A stretch of DNA of 7,028 nt. It comes from DASUSF01 sp036375275 (GTDB lineage Bacteria; Pseudomonadota; Alphaproteobacteria; Geminicoccales; Geminicoccaceae). Below the pieces are notes generated by a model. That model had not been told where the DNA came from and did not search any database. It saw nothing but the letters and a program-made list of their open reading frames with translations. Where the stretch lies: contig DASUSF010000490.1 in assembly GCA_036375275.1 (NCBI GenBank), forward strand, positions 1 through 7,028, written 5' to 3'. The position numbers and the translations under genes are program-made. Positions 1-5,387 of this stretch are shown here, piece after piece (position 1 is the stretch's first letter; each line of letters starts with the position of its first letter).

Positions 1-263
1 CGGCGAGGCGGGCGGCGGCGCTCGGCTGCGAAGGCAAGTGGGCGATCCACCCGTCCCAGGTGGCGCTCGCCAACGAGGTGATGAGCCCGCCCGCGGATGA
101 GGTCCTGAAGGCGCGCCGGATCCTCGAGGCCATGGCGGAGGCGGGCCGGGCGGGCCGCGGCGCGGTGACCCTGGACGGCCGCCTGATCGACATCGCCTCG
201 GTCCGCCAGGCCGAGGCGCTGGTCGCCAAGGCGGAGCAGATCGAGGCCCGGCCCGGCCGGTGA
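1..263 (+). CDS. HpcH/HpaI (CitE-like) aldolase, malyl-CoA lyase type, C-terminal part
   Basis: Only the last ~86 codons are in the window; the frame is open from base 3 and stops with TGA at 261-263. The translation contains GCEGKWAIHPSQV followed by ANEVMSP. This is the conserved C-terminal block of the CitE/HpcH-HpaI aldolase superfamily, best known from L-malyl-CoA/beta-methylmalyl-CoA lyases and citramalyl-CoA lyases. It is followed by a helical tail (KARRILEAM, then GAVTLDGRLIDIASVRQAE), where family members close the active site of the neighbouring subunit. Known members cleave malyl-CoA or related 3-hydroxyacyl-CoA thioesters to acetyl-CoA or propionyl-CoA plus glyoxylate or pyruvate, using a divalent metal, in the cytosol. 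The catalytic N-terminal part is outside the window, so the exact substrate cannot be assigned. The stop lies 38 bp before accA on the same strand, so the two may be co-transcribed. Confidence 0.85.
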   Translation, partial: ARRAAALGCEGKWAIHPSQVALANEVMSPPADEVLKARRILEAMAEAGRAGRGAVTLDGRLIDIASVRQAEALVAKAEQIEARPGR

Positions 264-290
264 CCTGAGGTGAGCGGACCCGCGGCAACG

Positions 291-299
291 GAGGAGGGA
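291..299 (+). promoter_or_regulatory. Shine-Dalgarno site of accA
   Basis: GAGGAGGGA lies 2 nt before the GTG at 302, with its GAGGAG core 5 nt away. This strong purine-rich site supports the GTG at 302 as the start of accA even though it is not ATG. Starting there also gives the N-terminus MLDFERPI, typical of the family. Confidence 0.7.
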
Positions 300-301
300 G
301 C

Positions 302-1249
302 GTGCTCGATTTCGAGCGCCCGATCAGCGAACTCGAGGGCAAGGTCAAGGAGCTCCGCCACCTCGCCGGCAGCAGCAGCGAGCTCGACCTCGCCGAGGAG
401 ATCGGCCGTCTCGAGGGGCGGGCCGAGAAGCTGCTCAGGCAGACCTACGCCAAGCTCACGCCGTGGCAGAAGACGCAGGTCGCCCGGCACCCGGAGCGGC
501 CGCACTTCTCCAGCTACCTCGAAGCGCTGTTCGACCACTACAGCCCGCTCGCCGGCGACCGCAGCTTCGGCGACGACCGGGCGATCCAGGGCGGCCTCGC
601 GCGCTTCCGCGGCCGGTCCGTGGTGGTCATGGGCCACGAGAAGGGCACCGATACCGAAGGCCGGGTCCGGCACAACTTCGGCATGGCCAACCCCGAAGGC
701 TACCGGAAGGCGGTCCGGCTGATGCGCATGGCCGACCGGTTCGGCCTGCCGGTCGTGACCCTGGTCGACACCCCGGGCGCCTATCCCGGGATCGGGGCGG
801 AGGAGCGCGGCCAGGCCGAGGCGATCGCGCGCGCGATCGAGAGCTGCCTCTCGATCAGCGTCCCCTTCGTCGCGGTGATCATCGGCGAGGGCGGCTCGGG
901 CGGCGCCGTCGCGCTCGCGGCGGCGGACCGGATCCTGATGCTCGAGCACGCGGTCTATTCCGTGATCTCGCCCGAAGGGTGCGCCGCGATCCTCTGGCGG
1001 AGCGGGGACCAGGCGCCCCAGGCCGCCGAGGCGATGCGCCTCACCGCGCAGGATCTCCTCACCCTCGCGGTGATCGACGACATCGTCGCCGAGCCACTCG
1101 GCGGCGCGCACCGGGCGCCGGACGAGACGGTTCAGGCGGTCGGCGATGCGCTGGAACGGGCCCTCCTGCCGCTGTTCGAGCTGGCCGGCCCGGAGCTTCG
1201 CCACCGGCGGCGCCAGAAGTTCCTCCGCATGGGCAACGGCGCGGCCTGA
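302..1249 (+). CDS. accA: acetyl-CoA carboxylase carboxyltransferase subunit alpha
   Basis: A 315-residue protein, close to the 319 residues of E. coli AccA. It is the alpha half of the carboxyltransferase, which with AccD moves the carboxyl group from carboxybiotin on AccB to acetyl-CoA, giving malonyl-CoA, the first committed step of fatty acid synthesis in the cytosol. Family features are clear. The N-terminus (MLDFERPISELEGKVKEL) forms the usual helical lead. The crotonase-fold core carries GHEKGTDTEGRVRHNFGM (~111-128), TPGAYPGIGAEERGQ (~157-171), the oxyanion-type glycine loop GEGGSGGA (~195-202) and SPEGCAAILW (~223-232). The C-terminal helix ends with HRRRQKFLRMG. The start is GTG with a strong ribosome binding site just upstream. 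It follows the aldolase gene by 38 bp on the same strand and converges on the small gene at 1277-1513. It appears complete and intact. Confidence 0.98.
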   Translation: MLDFERPISELEGKVKELRHLAGSSSELDLAEEIGRLEGRAEKLLRQTYAKLTPWQKTQVARHPERPHFSSYLEALFDHYSPLAGDRSFGDDRAIQGGLARFRGRSVVVMGHEKGTDTEGRVRHNFGMANPEGYRKAVRLMRMADRFGLPVVTLVDTPGAYPGIGAEERGQAEAIARAIESCLSISVPFVAVIIGEGGSGGAVALAAADRILMLEHAVYSVISPEGCAAILWRSGDQAPQAAEAMRLTAQDLLTLAVIDDIVAEPLGGAHRAPDETVQAVGDALERALLPLFELAGPELRHRRRQKFLRMGNGAA

Positions 1250-1276
1250 TCCGAGCGTGGGCCGCTTCAGCAGCGT

Positions 1277-1513
1277 TTACAACATGCGCAGCATCGCGAA
1301 GACGCCGCCGAGCAGGACCACGACGAAGGCCGCGAGCGTGGTGAGCAGGGTCTGGAGCAGCCAAGTCTTGAGCTCGGCGAGGCGAGCGTCCAGGTGATCT
1401 TTCGTTACCAGGCCGGTGGTAGGATCCGTCACCTCGTCGGCGATCGCCTCGGCCATACGATGCGGATCGCCGCCGGCCTCATCCAACAATCGTCCTGAAC
1501 GAGCAGCGTTCAT
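1277..1513 (-). CDS. small one-helix membrane protein, DUF1640/CCDC90-like tail
   Basis: A 78-residue protein with a soluble N-terminal half and one C-terminal membrane helix. Residues ~18-30 (PHRMAEAIADEVTD) are followed by a short amphipathic segment, LVTKDHLDARLAELKTW (~35-51), and a hydrophobic stretch of about 20 residues ending LLGGVFAMLRML. The order 'VTK-x-x-L-x-x-R-L-x-E-L-K' then a terminal helix resembles the small DUF1640/CCDC90-type coiled-coil membrane proteins common in alphaproteobacteria, whose function is not settled; this match is by eye. The ATG at 1513 is chosen because AAGGAG (1527-1532) precedes it, although the 13-nt spacing is long. An in-frame ATG at 1546 lacks a ribosome site. 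A four-codon frame starting at 1524 (ATG, stop overlapping the real ATG) lies between and could tune initiation. The gene ends 27 bp from the accA stop (convergent) and lies 122 bp downstream of the acyl-CoA ligase. Confidence 0.72.
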   Translation of the reverse strand: MNAARSGRLLDEAGGDPHRMAEAIADEVTDPTTGLVTKDHLDARLAELKTWLLQTLLTTLAAFVVVLLGGVFAMLRML

Positions 1514-1537
1514 AGACAGCCCATCGCTCCTTCGAGC

Positions 1538-1558
1538 CGAAGCCATACCATAGCTTCG
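1538..1558 (-). other. small stem-loop in the 122-bp gap between the acyl-CoA ligase and the 78-aa gene
   Basis: CGAAGC (1538-1543) and GCTTCG (1553-1558) are a perfect 6-bp inverted repeat around a 9-nt loop. GAGC (1534-1537) and GCTC (1562-1565) could extend it past a bulge. It sits after the acyl-CoA ligase stop and just before the ribosome site of the 78-aa gene. There is no T-run, so it is not a clear terminator; an effect on the downstream start is possible but unproven. I see nothing else in 1514-1635. Confidence 0.25.
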
Positions 1559-1635
1559 CGCGCTCCGACCTGATCCTCCGGCTGCATCTTGATCCTCAAA
1601 GCGCTGCATGGCCCCAGAACGCCGATGCGGCGCCC

Positions 1636-3270
1636 TCACGCCGTCGGCAGCCTGTAGTCCTTGTAGCGCTCGCGGAGCGTCGCCTTCCGGACCTTGCCGG
1701 TGGCGGTGAGCGGCAGCTGGTCGACCATGACCACGTCGTCCGGCAGCCAGAGCTTCGCAACCTTCCCCGCCAGGAAGCCGAGCAGGGCGTCCCTGTCGAT
1801 CGCCGCTCCGGCGCGCGGCACGACCACGAGCAGGGGGCGCTCGTCCCACTTCGGGTGCGGCACGCCCACGACCGCCGCTTCGGCGACGTCCGGATGAGCC
1901 ATGGCGGCATTCTCGAGATCGATCGAGCTGATCCACTCGCCGCCGGACTTGATCATGTCCTTGGCCCGGTCGGTGATGTGCATGAAGCCGTCGGCATCGA
2001 TCGTCGCGACGTCGCCCGTCGAGAACCAGCCGTCGGCGTCGAAGGCGCCCTGGCCGGCTGCCGCATCCTCGTAGTAGCCGGAAGTGACCCAAGGCCCACG
2101 GACCATCAGCACGCCCGAGGTCCGGCCGTCCTCCGCCACGCGCTCGCCCCGCTCGTTCACGATCTTGATCTCGCAGCCGTAGATCGGCCGGCCCTGCTTC
2201 TCCTTGATCCGGAAGCGTTCCTCGGCCGGCCGCGCGGCGAGGTGGGGCGGCAGGCCGCCGATCGTGCCGACCGGGCTCATCTCGGTCATCCCCCAGCCAT
2301 GGATCACCTCGATCCCGAACTCCTCCTCGAAGGCGCGGATCATCGCGGGTGGCGCGGACGAGCCGCCGATCACGACCCTGGCGAGCGTCGAGGGCCGCTC
2401 GCCGCTCTCGCGGAGATAGGCGAGCAGGCCGCGCCAGACCGTCGGCACGCCGGCGCTGAAGGTCACCCCCTCGGCCTCGAGCTGCTGGAACAGGCTCGGC
2501 CCGTCGAGCCGCGGGCCCGGCATCACGAGTCCGGTGCCGATCAGCGGGCAGGTGTAGGGGAGGCCCCACGCGTTGACGTGGAACATGGGCACCACCGGCA
2601 GGACCACGTCGCTGGGGGCGAGGTGGAGCCCGGATGGCAGGGCCGTCGCGAGGCTGTGGAGGACCGTCGAGCGGTGGCTGTAGAGGGTGCCCTTGGGCGT
2701 CCCGGTGGTGCCCGAGGTGTAGCAGAGGCCGGAAGCGGTGCGCTCGTCGAACTCCGGCCAGACGTAGCCCGCGTCCCCCGCCTCCAGCACCTCCTCGTAG
2801 GCCCGGAACCCGCTCCGGCCGGCCGGCATGCCGTCCCGGCCGGTCATGAGCACGATTTCCGCGAGCGGCTGCAGCCGGGCGCGCAGCCGGTCGATCAGCG
2901 GCAGGAACCCGGGGTCCGCGAACAACACGCGATCGCGCGCGTGGTTCACGATGTAGCAGATCTGGTCGTCGGACAGCCGCGGGTTGATGGTGTGGCAGAC
3001 CGCGCCCATGCCGCTGATCGCGTAGTACAGCTCGAGATGGCGGGCGTCGTTCCAGGCGAGCGTCGCGACGCGGTCGCCGGGGCTGATCCGGAGCTCACCC
3101 TGGAGCGCGCTCGCGAGGCGGAGGGCGCGGTCGCGGATCTCCTGGTAGGTGCTGCGCCGGCTGCCGCCCTCAGGCAGCCAGGAGACCACCCGCGCGGACC
3201 GGTGATGCCGCGCCGCATACTCGATGATCGAGCTGATCAGAAGCGGCCGGTCCATCATCAGCCCTTGCAT
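1636..3270 (-). CDS. fatty acyl-CoA ligase (AMP-binding ANL family; DmdB-like long/medium-chain type)
   Basis: A complete 544-residue acyl-CoA synthetase of the ANL superfamily. Such enzymes activate a carboxylic acid with ATP to an acyl-adenylate and then form the CoA thioester. The motifs are in the expected order: P-loop YTSGTTGTPKG (~184-194), PMFHVNAWG (~228-236), the adenine-binding GWGMTEMSP (~325-333), STGD (~417-420), the hinge DRAKDMIKSGGEWIS (~434-448) and the A10 motif with the probable catalytic lysine at ~526 (TGKVRK). The start MMDRPLLISSIIEYA and the block GMGAVCHTINPRLSDDQI fit the subfamily annotated as long-chain fatty-acid-CoA ligase or 3-methylmercaptopropionyl-CoA ligase (DmdB). 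Chain length cannot be read from sequence. The ATG at 3270 has GGGAGG 6 nt upstream. No signal peptide or membrane helix is seen, so it is cytosolic. All core motifs are intact, so it should be active. It lies 116 bp downstream of the FDH-linked genes and probably has its own promoter. Confidence 0.95.
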   Translation of the reverse strand: MQGLMMDRPLLISSIIEYAARHHRSARVVSWLPEGGSRRSTYQEIRDRALRLASALQGELRISPGDRVATLAWNDARHLELYYAISGMGAVCHTINPRLSDDQICYIVNHARDRVLFADPGFLPLIDRLRARLQPLAEIVLMTGRDGMPAGRSGFRAYEEVLEAGDAGYVWPEFDERTASGLCYTSGTTGTPKGTLYSHRSTVLHSLATALPSGLHLAPSDVVLPVVPMFHVNAWGLPYTCPLIGTGLVMPGPRLDGPSLFQQLEAEGVTFSAGVPTVWRGLLAYLRESGERPSTLARVVIGGSSAPPAMIRAFEEEFGIEVIHGWGMTEMSPVGTIGGLPPHLAARPAEERFRIKEKQGRPIYGCEIKIVNERGERVAEDGRTSGVLMVRGPWVTSGYYEDAAAGQGAFDADGWFSTGDVATIDADGFMHITDRAKDMIKSGGEWISSIDLENAAMAHPDVAEAAVVGVPHPKWDERPLLVVVPRAGAAIDRDALLGFLAGKVAKLWLPDDVVMVDQLPLTATGKVRKATLRERYKDYRLPTA

Positions 3271-3276
3271 GCGGCG

Positions 3277-3282
3277 CCTCCC
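3277..3282 (-). promoter_or_regulatory. Shine-Dalgarno site of the acyl-CoA ligase gene
   Basis: Read on the - strand, GGGAGG lies 6 nt before the ATG at 3270. This supports that start over the in-frame ATGs a few codons later (MQGLMM). Confidence 0.6.
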
Positions 3283-3311
3283 GATCGCACCCGGAGACCG
3301 TGGCTGGACGG

Positions 3312-3334
3312 CCGCCGTATCTCAACTTCGGCGG
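3312..3334 (-). other. inverted repeat between the 42-aa gene and the acyl-CoA ligase
   Basis: CCGCCG (3312-3317) and CGGCGG (3329-3334) form a 6-bp all-GC stem around an 11-nt AT-richer loop. It is the clearest structure in the 116-bp gap 3271-3386. It could help end the FDH-side transcript, but no T-run follows on the - strand, so a classical intrinsic terminator is not shown. A convincing -35/-10 pair for the ligase gene was not found in this gap. Confidence 0.25.
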
Positions 3335-3386
3335 GAAGCTTAGCACGGAGTTCGCGCCTTGGAAGTCGGTGGTCACCGGTCGCGCC

Positions 3387-3515
3387 TCAGAGGCGGACGT
3401 CGCCGGTCGGGCTCTGGTAGTAGGACTGGGCGGGGCGATCGACCCACTGGAGCGCGAAGGCGGCGATCACGGCGATCAGGATGGCGGCCGCGCAGCCGGC
3501 CAGGAACGCCTTCAT
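3387..3515 (-). CDS. 42-residue single-pass membrane peptide at the end of the FDH gene set
   Basis: A very short gene encoding 42 residues: start MKAFLAGCAAAILIAV, one hydrophobic helix at about residues 4-22, then a polar tail, QWVDRPAQSYYQSPTGDVRL. One lysine before the helix and the short tail suggest a membrane-anchored peptide with the tail outside the cytosol, or a Sec signal-anchor. The start is supported by GAGGGG about 9 nt upstream. Its ATG overlaps the TGA of the WD40-cytochrome c gene in an ATGA, a classical mark of translational coupling, so it is very probably a real gene. Short proteins with an N-terminal 'MKAFL' helix and a terminal 'VRL' are, to my recollection, seen in other alphaproteobacteria, but I cannot name a function. 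It could be a small subunit or stabiliser of the FDH/cytochrome complex; that is inference from position only. Confidence 0.75.
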   Translation of the reverse strand: MKAFLAGCAAAILIAVIAAFALQWVDRPAQSYYQSPTGDVRL

Positions 3516-4882
3516 GGTCCTGTCCCCTCGCCCTGATCGTCACCTGGGGGCGGCGCGTCCGGCGCCGTCGCGTCCTTCAGCCACGCGATCAGCGCCGCCC
3601 GGTCGGCCGGATCGGGCATGCGCTGGAGCGGCATCTTCGACCCCGGCACCAGCGTCTCTGGCCCGACCTCGAACAGCCGGCTCACGGTCTCCTCGGTCCA
3701 GACCAGGTCGGCGGACTTCAGGGCCTCGGAATAGGGATAGCCCGGATGCCCGCCGGCCGGCCGCCCGAACAGGTTGTGCAGCGTCGGCCCGGCGCGGTGG
3801 CCGCCGTCCGGGGTCAGGGTGTGGCAGGCGGCGCAGGTCCTGAACAGCTTGGCGCCCCGGCTGCCGTCGTCGAACGGGGCGGCGACGCCCGAGGCCGGCG
3901 CCGGCGGGGTCTCCGCCGGCACGCCCGGTTCCGTTCTCGCTGCGAGGTCGTGGGTCACCACCAGGCCATCGGCGCCGCCCGAGAGCAGCGTCTCGCCGTC
4001 CTCGCCGAAGGCGACGCTCCAGACCGGCCCGCCGTGACGCTCGAACACCCGGAGCCGGTCGCCGTCGCCCCGGCGCCAGACCCGGACCGAGCCGTCCATC
4101 CCGCCGCTCGCGACCAGCTCCCCGTCGGGCGAGAGGTCGACCGCGAGCACCGGCCCCTCGTGACCGAACAGGGTCTGGGTGACCTCGCCGGTCGCGAGAT
4201 CCCAGAGCTGCACGGTCTCGTCGACGGACGCGCTGGCGAGGCTGCCGCTCGCCGCATGGAGCGCGAGCGACGTGATCGCGAAGTCGTGGCGGTGCGCGCT
4301 CATCAGCTGGGTGCCGTCGGCGACGCGCCACGCGAACAGCGAGCCCTCGGAGTCGCCGGCGAGGACCTGCTCGCCGTCGGCCGAGAAGGCGACGCTGTTC
4401 AGGTTCGCCGGCGCCGCAAGCACGACCGGCGGCGCGCCGTTCTCGAGGTCCCAGAGGCGGACCGTCCGGTCCCATCCGGCCGACGCCGCGAGCCCGCCCT
4501 CGGCATCGAGCGCCACGTCGACGACCTTGGCCTCGTGGCCCAGGAGCTGCCGGATCAGGGTTCCCCGCTTCAGGTCCCAGAGCGCGAGGGTGCCGTCGTC
4601 GCTCGCCGACAGCGCCCGCTCGCCATCGGGCAGGAAGGCGACGGCGTTGACCGCCGCATCGTGACCGTGAAGGCGGAGCGTCACCGTCTCGCGCTCCAGG
4701 TCCCAGAGGATCAGGCTGTAGTCGAAGCCGGCGGTGAGCGCGCGCCGCCCGTCCTCGGCCACGGCCACCCCCTTGACCGGACCGCCGTGCCCGCTCAGCG
4801 CCGCGGCGGACAGGGTGCCGCCGTCGCCGTTCACCACCAGCGCACCGGCGATCCCGAGCAGTGTGCTGCGCAACCAGACCAT
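3512..4882 (-). CDS. exported seven-bladed WD40 propeller fused to a class I cytochrome c
   Basis: A 456-residue protein in three parts. Residues ~1-27 (MVWLRSTLLGIAGALVV...) look like a Sec signal peptide. Residues ~28-315 hold seven WD40 repeats, counted from the recurring GH...V..VAF..DG....S...D..V.LWDL pattern starting at about 29, 71, 113, 157, 197, 238 and 281, enough for one closed propeller. Repeats 4, 5 and 7 are degenerate. After a Pro/Ala-rich linker (~318-336), residues ~340-440 form a monohaem cytochrome c domain with CAACH (350-354) binding haem and Met417 in GSKMP the likely second axial ligand. Haem attachment requires the periplasm, which agrees with the signal peptide. The ATG at 4882 is preferred: GGAGGG precedes it, and the upstream in-frame ATG at 4930 would spoil the signal peptide and overlap the previous gene. 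The gene sits 28 bp after the 158-aa gene and overlaps the 42-aa gene by 4 nt. A role as electron carrier or docking scaffold for formate dehydrogenase is inferred from context. Confidence 0.9.
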   Translation of the reverse strand: MVWLRSTLLGIAGALVVNGDGGTLSAAALSGHGGPVKGVAVAEDGRRALTAGFDYSLILWDLERETVTLRLHGHDAAVNAVAFLPDGERALSASDDGTLALWDLKRGTLIRQLLGHEAKVVDVALDAEGGLAASAGWDRTVRLWDLENGAPPVVLAAPANLNSVAFSADGEQVLAGDSEGSLFAWRVADGTQLMSAHRHDFAITSLALHAASGSLASASVDETVQLWDLATGEVTQTLFGHEGPVLAVDLSPDGELVASGGMDGSVRVWRRGDGDRLRVFERHGGPVWSVAFGEDGETLLSGGADGLVVTHDLAARTEPGVPAETPPAPASGVAAPFDDGSRGAKLFRTCAACHTLTPDGGHRAGPTLHNLFGRPAGGHPGYPYSEALKSADLVWTEETVSRLFEVGPETLVPGSKMPLQRMPDPADRAALIAWLKDATAPDAPPPGDDQGEGTGP

Positions 4883-4885
4883 GGA

Positions 4886-4891
4886 CCCTCC
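4886..4891 (-). promoter_or_regulatory. Shine-Dalgarno site deciding the WD40-cytochrome c start
   Basis: On the - strand GGAGGG lies 3 nt before the ATG at 4882 (the GGAGG core is 4 nt away). The spacing is slightly short, but it favours 4882 over the longer alternative at 4930. Confidence 0.5.
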
Positions 4892-4910
4892 GCGCGACGT
4901 GCCGATGAGC

Positions 4911-5387
4911 TCAGTCGGGAGCCGCCCCACCTGGAGCCGAGGGCGGGCGGGTCGGAGCCACGGCGGGCCCGCCGGGGCCTGGCAGGCTCCCGAAGTCGGA
5001 CTCGCTGCCCGGGAACACGCCCACCACCTCGCCGCTCTCGGGGTCGATCACCAGCGTCTGAACCAGGAACGCGGCGTTGGAGTTCCCGCCCGGCTCCATC
5101 ACCCGCGCCGCCACCAGAGGGCGGCCCTGGACGTCGACGGTCCGGACGTCGAGGACCTCGACCCCGAGCCTCCCGGCCACGGCCTGGGCCACGGCCGTCG
5201 CGTCGGCTTCCTCGGGCTCCGCCGCCGGCTCGGGCGCGCCGCCACCGAACGCGGCACGCGCCCGCTCACCCGGCGATGGCGGCGCCGCGTCCTGCGCGGA
5301 CGCGCCGATTCCGAGCCCGCCGAGGATCACCCCGGCCGCCACGAGCGTCAGCCGGTGCCGCGATGCCCGCGCCCGGCGCTCAGTCAT
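4911..5387 (-). CDS. 158-residue exported protein of unknown function, possible PepSY-like core
   Basis: I do not recognise this gene by name. Residues 1-31 look like a Sec signal peptide: an Arg-rich start (MTERRARASRHR), a hydrophobic core (LTLVAAGVILGGLGIG) and an ASA|QDA cleavage site. A low-complexity Ala/Pro/Glu stretch follows (~34-64). A folded core at ~65-127 has the order helix (AVAQAVAGRLG), strand (VEVLDVRTVDVQGRPLVAARV), strand (FLVQTLVIDPESGEVVGVF). The pattern 'EVLDV....GRP.V...V' then 'VIDPESGEVVG' resembles the PepSY fold of periplasmic and membrane-anchored domains; this is judged by eye and could be wrong. The C-terminus is Pro/Gly-rich and probably disordered. Its ATG overlaps the end of the FDH gamma gene by 8 nt, with no clear ribosome site, so translation is likely coupled. 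The WD40-cytochrome c gene follows after 28 bp. A periplasmic accessory role for the dehydrogenase or its cytochrome is a guess from location. Confidence 0.8.
   Translation of the reverse strand: MTERRARASRHRLTLVAAGVILGGLGIGASAQDAAPPSPGERARAAFGGGAPEPAAEPEEADATAVAQAVAGRLGVEVLDVRTVDVQGRPLVAARVMEPGGNSNAAFLVQTLVIDPESGEVVGVFPGSESDFGSLPGPGGPAVAPTRPPSAPGGAAPD

Noticed and set aside
1241..1278. Possible bidirectional terminator between accA and the 78-aa gene (GCGGCC/GGCCGC and CGCT/AGCG stems, then TTT)
   Set aside because: The first stem overlaps the accA stop and has a 13-nt loop, the second is only 4 bp, and there is no real T-run; not strong enough to call.
1514..2569. Long extension of the 78-aa gene reading frame upstream into the acyl-CoA ligase gene
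   Set aside because: The sequence before residue M at 1513 is a frame-shifted reading of the ligase gene and is Arg/Gly/Ala-rich; only the last 78 codons look like protein.
3367..3378. CGGTG/CACCG inverted repeat just after the 42-aa gene, considered as the operon terminator
   Set aside because: A 5-bp stem with only two unpaired bases cannot form a stable hairpin as drawn, and no T-run follows.
1855..3420. A 521-codon open frame on the + strand opposite the acyl-CoA ligase
   Set aside because: It mirrors the ligase gene in antisense; its His/Asp/Arg/Ala-rich product shows no recognisable fold or motif.
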